The notes: generated by a model from the sequence alone, not told the origin. A stretch of 64,000 nucleotides of DNA from Epilithonimonas hispanica (GCF_003385395.1 NZ_QNUG01000003.1:91488-155487); one strand, 5' to 3'; positions 45,436 to 54,915 are shown, counted from the first letter of the stretch. Translations and numbers: made by a program.

Positions 45436-47424
45436 CTAATTTTTAATTTGATAAAAATCCTTTGTCACTTTCTTTTCTTCTTTGGTACATTCAAAATTTT
45501 CGTCATTTAATGAAGATAAATTGACATACAATTGATTTTTGTTGAGCAGTTCGCAAAGATGTTGCTTTTGCTCATTTAAATTTAACAATTTAAAATCTTC
45601 GATATGTTGCTCTTGTTTTTGGATATCCACATTGTAATTGAGGAAAGATTTTGATTTCATTTCTTCCCAGATTTGCAGAAGACTTTCTGAATTTTCTGCT
45701 TCTTCTATTTTTTCGATGAAAGTTTGGTTGTATTTTTTGAGTTCGAGGTAAATGAAAGAACCACCACCTTGCCAATTGACAGATTTGGAAATGCCAGTTT
45801 TATCACTATTAATTACGTTTTTTAATCGAACAACACTATCATTTTCTCCATAATTTAATTGTTCGATTCCAATGTACTGGCGATTCATTTTATGCGCGAC
45901 AGCACAAGTGGTTCCGCTTCCTAAATGATAATCTAAAACTATATCATTTTCATTAGTGGTTAATTCAATTATTTGCTTGATAAGTTTTTCTGGCTTTTTA
46001 CCATTTTTTAACTTTACTCCACCTTCATTTGCGATACCAGCCCAAGAAATGTGATTCCAAAAATCTGTCAAAAGTTCAGTCACTTCCATTTTTCCATCAA
46101 GTTCCTGCATTTTATTGGAATAAAATGCTAAAGCACCACCTTTATAAAGGTGCATTTTACTTCCATCCTCTCTTTCATATTCAATTACTCTTTCTTCATT
46201 TTTTGATTTTGCCATTAATTCTTTTAACTTCTCTGTTGGTTTATGCGGGTCACGAATACTCACAACATTAGATGAATTTTTATAAGCAAAATCCTCAATC
46301 ATAACTTTTATAATACTATTCCATAAATCTCCGTATTTTTTCTTAGCTTCAGCTAAGTTCGCAAACCCTGCATCATTAATTACTTTTTCTTTCAATGGCG
46401 TAAATTTCCATTTGCTTACATTCTCATCTCTGTCTAGATACAAGTTATAATTAGAATTATAGCTCACGGGCACATAACCTTTTTTAAATTCAAACTTAGA
46501 TTTGTTTTTAGTGTAAAATAAAATATATTCAGTAACATCAATTGGTCCTGGATTTACAGTTTTAAACCCTGCTGGAGAAGCTGTTTTTAAAGCGATAATT
46601 TGAACTTTATTGTTTTTTCCAAAAACTTCATCTAAGAGTATATTAAGATAACCTAATTGATGATGGTCAATATGAACATAAATTGCTCCTTTCTCGCTTA
46701 AAAGTGAAAATGCTTCCTGAAGTCTATTCCTCATAAAAGTCAACCAAGTAGAATGATTAAAATTATCATTATACTTAAATCCATCATTTCCCGTATTATA
46801 AGGCGGGTCAATATAAATCAGCTTCACTTTTCCAGCAAATTCTTTCTTTAGAGAATGCAATGCGAGAAGATTGTTTCCTTTGATAATCAGATTATCAGTA
46901 ATCGTTCCTTTTTCGTTGCGGTTGAATTGGATGAAATCTTTTTCGCCATCTTTATCAAACAGTTTGGCGTTGGTTAAAACTTTTGGGTCAAGCAATTCTG
47001 TAATTTCGTCTTGTGCTAAAGTTTCATTAAAGAAAATCTCTTCTCTTTTATCTTCTTCGCGGCTTTGTCCGCCTTCTAAAATGCAATCTTTAAACGGCCA
47101 AACCAACGCCACTTCATTTCTTTGTTTCAGATATTTGCCGTCAATTGACAAACCGATTTTATTTTTAAATTGGGTATAGCTGTCGTTAAGATAATTTTTC
47201 TGTTCAAGAAATTGAATGAAAAGATTTTGATTGAAAATTAAAGTGCTTTTAATTTCAATGAAAAATTTTTGTTTCAAATCGGAATTATCTAATAACAATC
47301 CAATCAATTCTTCATCGAAATTTTGAGCTTTATTGAGAACCACCCATTTTTTGAGTTCTCCGTTATCGGAAACATAATTGGGTTCTTTTTTGAGTTGGGA
47401 TTCGAGGGTTTGGTATAGTTTCAT
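45436..47424 (-). CDS. mod: Type III DNA methyltransferase subunit Mod
   Basis: A 662-residue beta-class N6-adenine methyltransferase: motif IV DPPY at residues 206-209 comes before motif I (LDYHLGSGTT, about 497-506), which is the beta order. The variable target-recognition region between them (about 270-480) determines the site, which cannot be read from sequence. No simple-sequence tract was found in the gene, so phase variation of the kind seen in some pathogens is unlikely. Upstream is a 116-base imperfect palindrome. Confidence 0.95.
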   Translation of the reverse strand: MKLYQTLESQLKKEPNYVSDNGELKKWVVLNKAQNFDEELIGLLLDNSDLKQKFFIEIKSTLIFNQNLFIQFLEQKNYLNDSYTQFKNKIGLSIDGKYLKQRNEVALVWPFKDCILEGGQSREEDKREEIFFNETLAQDEITELLDPKVLTNAKLFDKDGEKDFIQFNRNEKGTITDNLIIKGNNLLALHSLKKEFAGKVKLIYIDPPYNTGNDGFKYNDNFNHSTWLTFMRNRLQEAFSLLSEKGAIYVHIDHHQLGYLNILLDEVFGKNNKVQIIALKTASPAGFKTVNPGPIDVTEYILFYTKNKSKFEFKKGYVPVSYNSNYNLYLDRDENVSKWKFTPLKEKVINDAGFANLAEAKKKYGDLWNSIIKVMIEDFAYKNSSNVVSIRDPHKPTEKLKELMAKSKNEERVIEYEREDGSKMHLYKGGALAFYSNKMQELDGKMEVTELLTDFWNHISWAGIANEGGVKLKNGKKPEKLIKQIIELTTNENDIVLDYHLGSGTTCAVAHKMNRQYIGIEQLNYGENDSVVRLKNVINSDKTGISKSVNWQGGGSFIYLELKKYNQTFIEKIEEAENSESLLQIWEEMKSKSFLNYNVDIQKQEQHIEDFKLLNLNEQKQHLCELLNKNQLYVNLSSLNDENFECTKEEKKVTKDFYQIKN

Positions 47425-47490
47425 TGAATATGATGTTTATGCATCACTTTTCAATTTCCAAAAAAACACGTGGACAATTCCAATTGCTTG

Positions 47491-47606
47491 CAATCGAAGC
47501 CCGACCAAAGGCAAAGCACAAAGCAAAAAGGAACGCCCACGCTTTACCGCAGGCGTTTCCACTTTCACTTCCCGTGCTTTTTGAAAAATTGGTCGTATTT
47601 CGATTG
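47491..47606. repeat. Long imperfect palindrome between mod and the helicase gene
   Basis: CAATCGAAGCCCGACCAA ... AGCAC ... GGAACGCC on the left is matched in inverse order by GGCGTTTCC ... GTGCTTTTTG ... TTGGTCGTATTTCGATTG on the right, around CACGCTTTACCGCAG. It fills most of the 318-base gap between mod (ends at 47424) and the helicase promoter. No protein-coding potential on either strand despite three chance open frames. Confidence 0.75.
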
Positions 47607-47713
47607 CGGGAAATTTTTAAAGCGAAACGCTAATATTTTATATGTTTACTGTTATATATTTTCTATTATAAAATTATTTCATCAAATATATAAAAAGAAA
47701 AAATAGCCAAAAA

Positions 47714-47738
47714 TTGATTTTCAAAAAATTTATCTTTG
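47714..47738 (+). promoter_or_regulatory. Promoter of the DEAD-box helicase gene
   Basis: TATCTTTG at 47731-47738, only 4 bases before the ATG at 47743, with TTG at 47714-47716 (14-base spacer, short). If used, transcription would start at or next to the ATG, giving a leaderless mRNA. Confidence 0.55.
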
Positions 47739-47742
47739 TAAA

Positions 47743-49050
47743 ATGGAATTACAACCAATATTCGAAAAACTGCAAATTCAGGATATGAATCAGATGCAGA
47801 AATCTATATATAACGCGTCGGAAAATGAAACTGATGTTGTCTTATTATCGCCAACAGGTTCCGGAAAAACTTTAGGCTTTTTATTTCCCGTTCTTAGAAA
47901 TTTGAAATCCAACGTCAAAGGAATTCAAACCTTAATTCTTGTTCCAGCAAGAGAATTAGCATTACAAATCGAACAAGTTTTCAAATCAATGGGAACCGAT
48001 TTCAAAGTTTCTATTGCTTACGGGGGACACGATAAAAAGATAGAAATTAACAACTTGATTGAAGCTCCAGCAGTTTTAATCGGAACTCCGGGAAGAATTG
48101 CTTATCATCTTAAAAACGAAAACTTCAATCCGGAAACTATCAAGACTTTGGTTTTAGATGAGTTTGATAAAGCTTTAGAATTAGGCTTTCAAGAAGATAT
48201 GGAATATATCATTGGCTCGCTTAATGGACTTTCGCAACGCATTTTGACTTCTGCAACGGTGATGGACAACATACCGAAATTTGTAGAACTCAACAACGAA
48301 AAGAAAATCAATTTCCTAAAAGAAAACGAGTCAAAACCGAACATTCAGCTAAAAAAGGTGATGACAACACCTGAAGAAAAACTGAATACCCTTTTCCAAC
48401 TCATCTGTAAAATCGGGAACAAAAGAACATTGATTTTCTGCAATCACAGAGATGCAGTGGACAGAATTTCTGAACTTCTAAGAGAAAAAGGAATCCAGAG
48501 AGAAACTTTCCACGGCGGAATGGAACAGGACGAAAGAGAACGCGCACTTTTGAAATTCAGAAACGATTCTGCAAGAATTTTGATTACAACAGATTTAGCT
48601 TCAAGAGGTTTAGACGTTCCGGAAGTGGAATCCATTGTTCATTATCAATTACCGCCGAAAGAAGACGCTTTTATCCACAGAAACGGACGAACTGCAAGAA
48701 TGAATGCGAAAGGTTTTGCTTATCTCGTAATGACGGAAGACGAGAATTTCCCATTCATCAAAAGTAATACACCCGAAGAAAATGTTTCGGAAGCTAATCG
48801 AGTTCCGGAAAGAACGCCTAACCAAACCATATACATTAGCGCCGGAAAAAAAGATAAAGTCAACAAAGTGGATATTGTTGGTTATCTTATTAAAAAAGGA
48901 CAACTTGAAAAAGATGATATTGGTTTAATCGAAGTCAAAGACACCACTTCTTACGTTGCTGTCAACCGAAAAAAAACCATCGAACTTCTGAAAAAACTCA
49001 CCAACGAAAAACTGAAAGGCAAGAAAGTAAAAATAGAAATCGCTTATTAA
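47743..49050 (+). CDS. DEAD-box RNA helicase with DbpA-type RNA-binding domain
   Basis: A 435-residue RNA helicase. Walker A is SPTGSGKT (residues 36-43). Motif II reads DEFD (139-142), not DEAD; motif III is SAT (170-172); motif VI is HRNGRTAR. The C-terminal 75 residues (ISAGKKDKVNKVDIVGYLIKK ...) form a DbpA-like RRM, which in E. coli binds 23S rRNA hairpin 92. So a ribosome assembly role is likely. The DEFD variant is also seen in other Bacteroidota proteins. Possibly leaderless. Confidence 0.9.
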   Translation: MELQPIFEKLQIQDMNQMQKSIYNASENETDVVLLSPTGSGKTLGFLFPVLRNLKSNVKGIQTLILVPARELALQIEQVFKSMGTDFKVSIAYGGHDKKIEINNLIEAPAVLIGTPGRIAYHLKNENFNPETIKTLVLDEFDKALELGFQEDMEYIIGSLNGLSQRILTSATVMDNIPKFVELNNEKKINFLKENESKPNIQLKKVMTTPEEKLNTLFQLICKIGNKRTLIFCNHRDAVDRISELLREKGIQRETFHGGMEQDERERALLKFRNDSARILITTDLASRGLDVPEVESIVHYQLPPKEDAFIHRNGRTARMNAKGFAYLVMTEDENFPFIKSNTPEENVSEANRVPERTPNQTIYISAGKKDKVNKVDIVGYLIKKGQLEKDDIGLIEVKDTTSYVAVNRKKTIELLKKLTNEKLKGKKVKIEIAY

Positions 49051-49064
49051 CAAGCGATTTTTTT
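49037..49064. terminator. Terminator between convergent helicase and SMP-30-like genes
   Basis: AAATCGCTT-ATTAAC-AAGCGATTT with a T-run. The helicase stop codon lies inside the hairpin. Confidence 0.85.
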
Positions 49065-49953
49065 ATTTGATTCCGGAAACATTCATTTTTAAAGCATACA
49101 CGGAATGCGAAGCGGTAATAAATAAAGTTGAATTATTTTCTCCACCAAAAGTGACATTGGAAGTCCAGTTTTCATCAATCGGGATATGATTGATTTTTTC
49201 TCCTTTATTATTGAAAATGGTTACACCTCTCCCTGTAAGATATAGATTCCCTTGATTGTCCAAAGTCATTCCGTCTGATCCCATTTCGCAGAACAATTTC
49301 TTTTCGGACAATTTTCCTTCTCCTAAAATATCATAAACATAAGTTTTCCCAGCATCAATATCAGAAACATAAAGTTTTTTCAACTTTTGAGAACCTATGA
49401 TTCCGTTTGGCTGAACAAAGGTATCTAACTTTGTGATTACTCCCTTTTTATTTCTGTAATAGAGGTTTTTCTCCGGAATTTCTACTTTAAAATTTTTCCA
49501 ATAATCTCTTTTGTACAAAGGATCCGTGAAGTAGATTCCGCCATATTTATCAATCCAAAGATCATTGGGACCGTTCAATCTTTTATCTTCAAAACCTTTC
49601 ACAAGAGCTTCAATCGACTTAGATTTAGAAACTCTCCAAACTTCACCATTATCATCGGAACAAGTAATTAAGTTATCGTTTTTGTCAAAATAAGTTCCGT
49701 TGGCTCTTCCTGTTTTACTAAGGAATAATTCGATTTGATTGGCTTTCCAATCCCAGAAATAAATTTTATCATTTGGCTGGTCTGTGAAATAGACATTTCC
49801 CTCTTTATCAGAAGCTGGACCTTCTGTAAAACTGAATTGACTAGAAAGTAATATTGGTGGAACGTCAAACAATTTTCCATTGGGATTTTGAACTTTGCAA
49901 TTGACCAAAATGAGCAAAATCAAAACATAACCAAATTTGTAAAAACTTTTCAT
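49063..49953 (-). CDS. SMP-30/gluconolactonase-family lipoprotein
   Basis: From the ATG at 49953 (MKSFYKFG) the protein has 296 residues, with a lipobox in LILVNC (Cys19); a longer frame from 50067 is unlikely. The six-bladed propeller carries family features: FTEGPASDKEGNVYFTD, NGPNDLWIDKYGGIYFTDP (metal-binding Asn/Asp) and GSDGMTLDNQGNLYLTG. SMP-30 proteins hydrolyse sugar lactones. Attached to the outer or inner membrane through the lipid. The natural substrate is unknown. Confidence 0.88.
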   Translation of the reverse strand: MKSFYKFGYVLILLILVNCKVQNPNGKLFDVPPILLSSQFSFTEGPASDKEGNVYFTDQPNDKIYFWDWKANQIELFLSKTGRANGTYFDKNDNLITCSDDNGEVWRVSKSKSIEALVKGFEDKRLNGPNDLWIDKYGGIYFTDPLYKRDYWKNFKVEIPEKNLYYRNKKGVITKLDTFVQPNGIIGSQKLKKLYVSDIDAGKTYVYDILGEGKLSEKKLFCEMGSDGMTLDNQGNLYLTGRGVTIFNNKGEKINHIPIDENWTSNVTFGGENNSTLFITASHSVYALKMNVSGIK

Positions 49954-50067
49954 ATGCAGATACTTTTTGTTTTTATTTTCCTTATACAATCGCTGTTTTT
50001 TCATCGGCGCTTGTGTTTCCCGATAATAGAGATTGCATAATGAAATATATAAAGTTGCAAGATACAA

Positions 50068-50100
50068 TTTGTATAAAAGAATTAAAAATAATTATCTTTG
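50068..50100 (+). promoter_or_regulatory. Promoter of the MerR-family gene
   Basis: TTTG at 50068-50071, 21-base spacer, TATCTTTG at 50093-50100; start codon 18 bases further. Confidence 0.75.
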
Positions 50101-50118
50101 AAAATTCGATAAAAATCA

Positions 50119-50451
50119 ATGAAACTTAATCTTCCGGACAAACTCTACTATTCTATTGGCGAAGTTGCCAAAGCTTTTGATGTTAATACTTCTCTAATTC
50201 GCTATTGGGAACAGGAATTTCCTATCATCAAACCTAAGAAAAACAAAAAAGGAAACCGTTACTTTACGCCTTCTGACATTGAGAATCTGAAGATTATTTA
50301 CCATTTGGTTAAGGAAAAAGGCTATACGCTTGATGGCGCGAGAGTTGCATTGACAACCAACACCAAAATCTCTGAAACCATTACTATTATTGACAGATTG
50401 GAGTTTATCAAAGCTGAACTTCTTAAACTGAAAAACTCATTAAACGACTAA
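50119..50451 (+). CDS. MerR-family transcriptional regulator
   Basis: A 110-residue regulator. The winged helix-turn-helix lies in the first 75 residues (YSIGEVAKAFDVNTSLIRYWEQEFPIIKP, then YFTPSDIENLKIIYHLVKEKGYTLDGAR), followed by a short dimerisation helix and no effector domain, so it resembles the small, ligand-less members widespread in Bacteroidota. No target operator could be assigned. It ends in a strong terminator that separates it from the HhH gene. Confidence 0.9.
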   Translation: MKLNLPDKLYYSIGEVAKAFDVNTSLIRYWEQEFPIIKPKKNKKGNRYFTPSDIENLKIIYHLVKEKGYTLDGARVALTTNTKISETITIIDRLEFIKAELLKLKNSLND

Positions 50452-50471
50452 ATTAGTCGTTTATTTTTTTG
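50442..50471 (+). terminator. Terminator of the MerR-family gene
   Basis: AAACGACTAA/TTAGTCGTTT perfect hairpin with a T-run; the stop codon is inside the stem. Confidence 0.85.
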
Positions 50472-50523
50472 CCAAAATTCAATTTGGATTGGTTTTATTC
50501 TTAACTTTATAGAAACACAAAAG

Positions 50524-51855
50524 ATGAAACCAAAACTACCTTTCCAAATCCAGAAAAGGCAATTGTTAAGCCTTTTTATTTTCGGAATTCTCATTATTTT
50601 TTCTCAAATTGCTTTTTCGATTTATAAGAAAAAGCAGCATTACGAAAAACCTCAAATAACCTTCATTTCTCCAAAAATTGAAGAGCTAATTTTAACTGAA
50701 TTTAATCCCAATGATTTGGATGAAAGTCAATGGAAAAATCTTGGATTCAGCGAAAAGCAAATCAAAACGATCCTGAAATACAAAGAAATTGTTGGCGGAA
50801 ATTTCAAATCCAAAGAACAATTCAAAAAGTGTTATGCGGTTTCGGAGGAAAAATATGAACAACTGAAAGATTATATTTTACTTCCAGAAACTAATTCTAA
50901 TTTAAAAAATAGCACATTCGATTTCAAACCTTACGAGAAAAAGAGACTCAACATCAAAGGGAAATTCAATCCAGATTCTTATTCTCAAAAAGATTGGGAG
51001 AATCTTGGCTTTTCGGAGAAACAATCGGCTGCTATTCTGAAATATAAAAATTATCTCGGTGGAAGTTTCATCAGCAAAGAAAAATTGAAAGAATGTTTTA
51101 TGATTAATGATGAACAGTTCTCGCAAATGTCTCCTTATTTGATTTTACCTAACAAAACGCCAGAAAATCTAACTCAAAAATTTGAGAAAAAGAAAGAGAA
51201 AGAAGTAGTGAAAATCTGTCAATACTTTGATCCAAACGATTTGAATCAAGAACAATGGCAAGCTTTGGGATTTTCTGAAAAACAATCTATTTCAATTTTG
51301 AAATATCGAGATAAGATTTTGAAAGGTTCTTTCAAATCTTTGGAAGACATCCAAAAATGTTTCATGATTTCGCCAGAAAAATTTGAAGAGATGAAACCTT
51401 GGATTAGACTCTCTGTGGTCGAAAAACCGAAAGAAGAAAAACCAATTATCACAGAAAAAACGGATTATTCTAAAATTAATCTGAATGAAATTAGCTTCAA
51501 ACAATTGCGAGAATTTGGTTTCACGGAAAAAGATGCGGCTGGAATTTTGGCTTTTAGAAAGAAACTAGGTGGTTTTATCAATAAAAATCAATTATTGGAA
51601 ACTTATGAAATCGATCGAGCGCTTGGAGAAAAACTAATTTACGATGCAAAAATTGACAATTCTCATGTTCCAAAATACAATCTAAAAGATGCTCCAGAAG
51701 AATGGCTGAAAAAACATCCGTATTTCCGATATTCTGCTGACCGAATTATATTTTACAGAACAACTTATCCTGATGACAAAAAAATATGGAAATGGCTGAA
51801 ACTAAAACCCGAGTATGAAGAGAAAATGAGACTTTATACGATTAATGATAAATGA
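50524..51855 (+). CDS. Membrane-anchored protein with five helix-hairpin-helix-like repeats
   Basis: A 443-residue protein with one N-terminal transmembrane segment (about residues 13-33) and repeated domains of about 63 residues. Four clear copies (59-121, 147-210, 235-298, 317-377) share NPNDLDESQWKNLGFSEKQ, ILKYK, GG.FKS and KCFMIS patterns, and a degenerate fifth is at 384-441. The pattern is a ComEA-like helix-hairpin-helix that binds DNA non-specifically. DNA uptake is the obvious comparison, but ComEA normally has one HhH pair, so the role is open. Confidence 0.85.
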   Translation: MKPKLPFQIQKRQLLSLFIFGILIIFSQIAFSIYKKKQHYEKPQITFISPKIEELILTEFNPNDLDESQWKNLGFSEKQIKTILKYKEIVGGNFKSKEQFKKCYAVSEEKYEQLKDYILLPETNSNLKNSTFDFKPYEKKRLNIKGKFNPDSYSQKDWENLGFSEKQSAAILKYKNYLGGSFISKEKLKECFMINDEQFSQMSPYLILPNKTPENLTQKFEKKKEKEVVKICQYFDPNDLNQEQWQALGFSEKQSISILKYRDKILKGSFKSLEDIQKCFMISPEKFEEMKPWIRLSVVEKPKEEKPIITEKTDYSKINLNEISFKQLREFGFTEKDAAGILAFRKKLGGFINKNQLLETYEIDRALGEKLIYDAKIDNSHVPKYNLKDAPEEWLKKHPYFRYSADRIIFYRTTYPDDKKIWKWLKLKPEYEEKMRLYTINDK

Positions 51856-51886
51856 TAGTTGATGGTTGATGGTTGACAATAAAAAA

Positions 51887-51953
51887 ATCTCGCAGATTTA
51901 GCAAATATAGCAGGTTTTCTTATGATCTACTAAATCCAACAAATCTACGAGAT
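51887..51953. repeat. Imperfect palindrome between the HhH gene and rluF
   Basis: ATCTCGCAGATTTAGCAAAT pairs, with several mismatches, with AACAAATCTACGAGAT at the other end. Like the other intergenic elements here it is non-coding and AT-rich. Directly upstream is a GTTGATG-type tandem run. Confidence 0.6.
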
Positions 51954-51977
51954 CATTGTATTTTGATTTTAGAAAAA

Positions 51978-52700
51978 TCATTCAAACGCTTTACTGGAGT
52001 CTTCTAATAAACCATTCAATTCATTCATTTCCTGGGGAGTCAAATCACGCCATTTCCCAACAGGAAGATCGAGTTTGATATTCATGATTCTGATTCTTTT
52101 GAGCTTTTTCACTTCATAACCAAGATATTCGCACATTCTACGGATTTGACGATTCAATCCTTGCGTCAGGACGATTCGGAAGTTCATCGTGTCTATTTTC
52201 TCGACTTCGCATTTTTTGGTAACTGTATCGAGAATTGGAACGCCATTTCTCATTTTTTCGAGAAATTTTTCGGTAATCGGTTTGTCAACTCTTACGTAAT
52301 ATTCTTTCTCGTGATTGTTTCTCGCTCTCAGGATTTTATTAACGATATCACCATCAGAAGTTAAAAGAATAAGACCTTCACTCGGTTTATCCAACCTTCC
52401 GATTGGGAAAATACGTTTTGGATGATTAATATAGTCAACAATATTGTTTTTCTCGCGTTTCGTATCGGTTGTACAAACAATCCCTATAGGTTTGTTGAAA
52501 GCGATGTAAACAAATTCTTCTTCAACCTTTTTGATGGTTTTTCCATCTACGAAAATCTCATCTTCGTCAGAAACTTTGGTTCCTAATTCCGGAACTTTCC
52601 CATTGATGGTAATTCTACCTTCTTCCAAAAGTCTGTCTGCTTCTCTTCTGGAGCAAAAACCTACTTCTGACAAATATTTGTTGATTCTTATTTTTTCCAT
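51978..52700 (-). CDS. rluF: 23S rRNA pseudouridine(2604) synthase RluF
   Basis: A 240-residue RsuA-family synthase. The S4 domain ([21 protein letters not shown], residues 5-25) precedes the catalytic domain with Asp104 in [10 protein letters not shown]. RluF-specific similarity is in [34 protein letters not shown] and [10 protein letters not shown]. It pseudouridylates 23S rRNA position 2604. The start codon overlaps the preceding gene's stop by one base (TAATG). Confidence 0.92.
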   Translation of the reverse strand: MEKIRINKYLSEVGFCSRREADRLLEEGRITINGKVPELGTKVSDEDEIFVDGKTIKKVEEEFVYIAFNKPIGIVCTTDTKREKNNIVDYINHPKRIFPIGRLDKPSEGLILLTSDGDIVNKILRARNNHEKEYYVRVDKPITEKFLEKMRNGVPILDTVTKKCEVEKIDTMNFRIVLTQGLNRQIRRMCEYLGYEVKKLKRIRIMNIKLDLPVGKWRDLTPQEMNELNGLLEDSSKAFE

Positions 52701-53290
52701 TAATCTTTACCGTAAACTGTATAATTCTTTTTACTGAAAACTGTTATGCTTCCAGAAAGCCCTATAAACCAAGCATTAGAAACATTAGAGTTGTATCTGT
52801 AGATAAACAAACCAATTTCTTGATTCAGTCTTTTTGAAAAGAAATCCTGATATCCAATTTTTCCTCCAAAATAATGCGTATCGCTTACATTAGATTGATT
52901 GAACTGTTTTCCATACTCAAACTCGAATGTGGTTGCTGCCGTATCACCTTTGATTATAAATTTAGGCTGAACAATCCAATTGAGCAAATGCAAATCATCT
53001 GAAATATAATTATACTTAATCCCTGTTCCCAAAGCAAAAAATGATAACAACTGATAACCTCCTACAACACCGACGCCATAAGTAAAATCATTGGGAAGAT
53101 AAGGCGAAATATACTGTTGATAATATGCATCATTCTTATGTTGACTGTCTTTTATCGAGTTTCCAAGATTATAACCGACCTGAACATTCGGGCTGATGTA
53201 AAACCCCATTGTTTTACTATATTTTTCTTCCGATTGTGCAAAAGCTAAAACCGAAAAAAACAAAGTTAAGACGAGTAAATTTTTCTTCAT
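52700..53290 (-). CDS. Outer-membrane beta-barrel protein of unknown function
   Basis: A 196-residue protein with a signal peptide ending AFAQ. Strands ([55 protein letters not shown]) predict an eight-strand barrel of the outer membrane protein beta-barrel family, though the last residues (TVYGKD) do not end in an aromatic residue. Function unknown. Translationally coupled to rluF. Confidence 0.72.
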   Translation of the reverse strand: MKKNLLVLTLFFSVLAFAQSEEKYSKTMGFYISPNVQVGYNLGNSIKDSQHKNDAYYQQYISPYLPNDFTYGVGVVGGYQLLSFFALGTGIKYNYISDDLHLLNWIVQPKFIIKGDTAATTFEFEYGKQFNQSNVSDTHYFGGKIGYQDFFSKRLNQEIGLFIYRYNSNVSNAWFIGLSGSITVFSKKNYTVYGKD

Positions 53291-53302
53291 TTAATTTTGA
53301 AA

Positions 53303-54001
53303 TTATTCTGAGATTTTAAAATCATCGTTAATAAAATCCGCAGTTGCATTTTCCACAGAATAATCTCCGATTTTAGTTCTTCTAAATTGCGTTAAATACG
53401 CTCCAACTCCTAACTCTTGTCCAATATCGTGAGCTAAACTTCTGATGTAAGTTCCTTTTGAACAACCAACTGTGAAAGAAACTAAAGGCAAATCAATTTT
53501 AATATCATTAATATAATGAATTGTCGTTTTTCTGGATTTCATTTCCACGTCTTCTCCGGCTCTTGCAAGATCGTAAGCTCGTTTTCCATCTATCTTAAGC
53601 GCAGAAAAAACAGGTGGTTTTTGATCTATTTCTCCAAGGAATTTTTCTAAAGCCTGATGAATTTGCTCTTCTGTAATATGAGAATAATCTTGATGTAAAA
53701 TCTCAGGTTTCTCGGTGTCGTAAGATTCGGTTTGAGCGCCAATTTTTATCTCTGTCCAATATTCTTTTGGCGCATCCTGAATCTCTGGAATTTTCTTTGT
53801 AAATTTCCCTGTACAAACAATCAAAAGCCCAGTTGCTCTTGGATCCAAAGTTCCGGCGTGACCAATTTTGAATTTCTTTGGCAATTCTTTGAACTCTCTT
53901 TTGAGCTTGTATTTCAGCTTATTGACAGCCTGAAAACTGGTCCAATCCAAAGGTTTGTCCAATAGAAATAGGTGTCCGGATTGTAATTCTTCTGCCGTCA
54001 T
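53303..54001 (-). CDS. truB: tRNA pseudouridine(55) synthase
   Basis: From the ATG at 54001 the protein has 232 residues; the 40 codons upstream in frame overlap the uppP end and are hydrophobic, so they are not part of it. Catalytic Asp53 lies in HAGTLDPRATGLL; SCSKGTYIRSLAHDIG-like VGCSKGTYIRSLA is typical. It makes pseudouridine 55 in tRNA. The C-terminal PUA domain is absent, as in short bacterial forms. Part of the conserved ftsX-DUF3098-uppP-truB group. Confidence 0.93.
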   Translation of the reverse strand: MTAEELQSGHLFLLDKPLDWTSFQAVNKLKYKLKREFKELPKKFKIGHAGTLDPRATGLLIVCTGKFTKKIPEIQDAPKEYWTEIKIGAQTESYDTEKPEILHQDYSHITEEQIHQALEKFLGEIDQKPPVFSALKIDGKRAYDLARAGEDVEMKSRKTTIHYINDIKIDLPLVSFTVGCSKGTYIRSLAHDIGQELGVGAYLTQFRRTKIGDYSVENATADFINDDFKISE

Positions 54002-54044
54002 TCTAAGTATTAAAGTATTTTTTGAGTTTGAGAGTTGGAAAGGA

Positions 54045-54863
54045 TTATTTAAACCAATAAAAATAAACCAACAAAGCAATACCAACAAAAATACGATACC
54101 AGCCCCAAGGTCGGAAACCATATTTATTCAACAAAGCAATGAATGATTTGATAGCAATCCAAGCAACAACAAACGCCACAATATTTCCAACGATAAAAAT
54201 TAAAATATGATCCTGAGATTCCAAAATCATTTCGTAACCTTTCATTGGATTTGGTGTTTCTTTTCCCCAAGTTTTTACAAAAATCGAATAAACAGTCACT
54301 GCCAACATCGTAGGAACCGCCAAGAAAAAAGAGAATTCAGCAGCCGCTTTTCTGGATAAACCTTGTGCCATTCCTCCAATGATGGATGCTGCACTTCTAC
54401 TCGTCCCAGGCATCATTGCCAAACATTGCCAAAAACCAATGGTTACAGCTTTTTTGATTGTAATTTCTTTCTCATCGTGAACAATCGGATTTTTGAACCA
54501 ACTATCTGCAAATAACAAAACAACGCCACCTAAAACCAAAACAGACGAAATCGCGATTTGGTTTCCTAAAACAGATTCGATTAAATCATCTAAGAAAAAA
54601 CCGATAATCAAAGCAGGCAAAACTGCAAAAGCCAATTTATAGTAAAACTGAAGATTGCTGAAATCAAAGAATTTTTTCCAATAAGCTACAACTACCGAAA
54701 GTATTGCCCCAAATTGAATTGAAACTTGAAACATCTTAAGAAATTCGGTTTCTTCTAATCCCATTAGATTAGCAGCGAATCCCATATGTGCGGTTGAAGA
54801 AATCGGAAGGTATTCTGTAAGTCCTTCTATAATTGCAATGATAATTGCTTTTATCAAATCCAT
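54045..54863 (-). CDS. uppP: Undecaprenyl-diphosphatase (BacA)
   Basis: A 272-residue membrane enzyme that dephosphorylates undecaprenyl diphosphate to recycle the lipid carrier for peptidoglycan. The active-site motifs are EGLTEYLPISSTAH (about residues 14-27) and MPGTSRSAASIIGG (around residue 145). Seven to eight transmembrane helices. Bacitracin tolerance is affected by this family. Upstream in the cluster is a terminator, so transcription may restart here. Confidence 0.95.
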   Translation of the reverse strand: MDLIKAIIIAIIEGLTEYLPISSTAHMGFAANLMGLEETEFLKMFQVSIQFGAILSVVVAYWKKFFDFSNLQFYYKLAFAVLPALIIGFFLDDLIESVLGNQIAISSVLVLGGVVLLFADSWFKNPIVHDEKEITIKKAVTIGFWQCLAMMPGTSRSAASIIGGMAQGLSRKAAAEFSFFLAVPTMLAVTVYSIFVKTWGKETPNPMKGYEMILESQDHILIFIVGNIVAFVVAWIAIKSFIALLNKYGFRPWGWYRIFVGIALLVYFYWFK

Positions 54864-54881
54864 AGTTTTTTTGTTTTATTA

Positions 54882-54915
54882 ATAAAAAACTTTGCCTCGA
54901 ATAATCAAGACAAAG
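54882..54915 (-). terminator. Terminator between DUF3098 and uppP
   Basis: Minus strand CTTTGTCTTGA-TTAT-TCGAGGCAAAG followed by six T. It suggests that uppP transcription is at least partly separate. Confidence 0.75.

Noticed and set aside
45436..47424. Phase-variable mod gene
   Set aside because: I looked for simple-sequence tracts in mod and found none of useful length.
47378..47706. Three overlapping plus-strand frames before the helicase gene
   Set aside because: They read through the long palindrome and overlap the mod start; composition and lack of motifs argue against coding.
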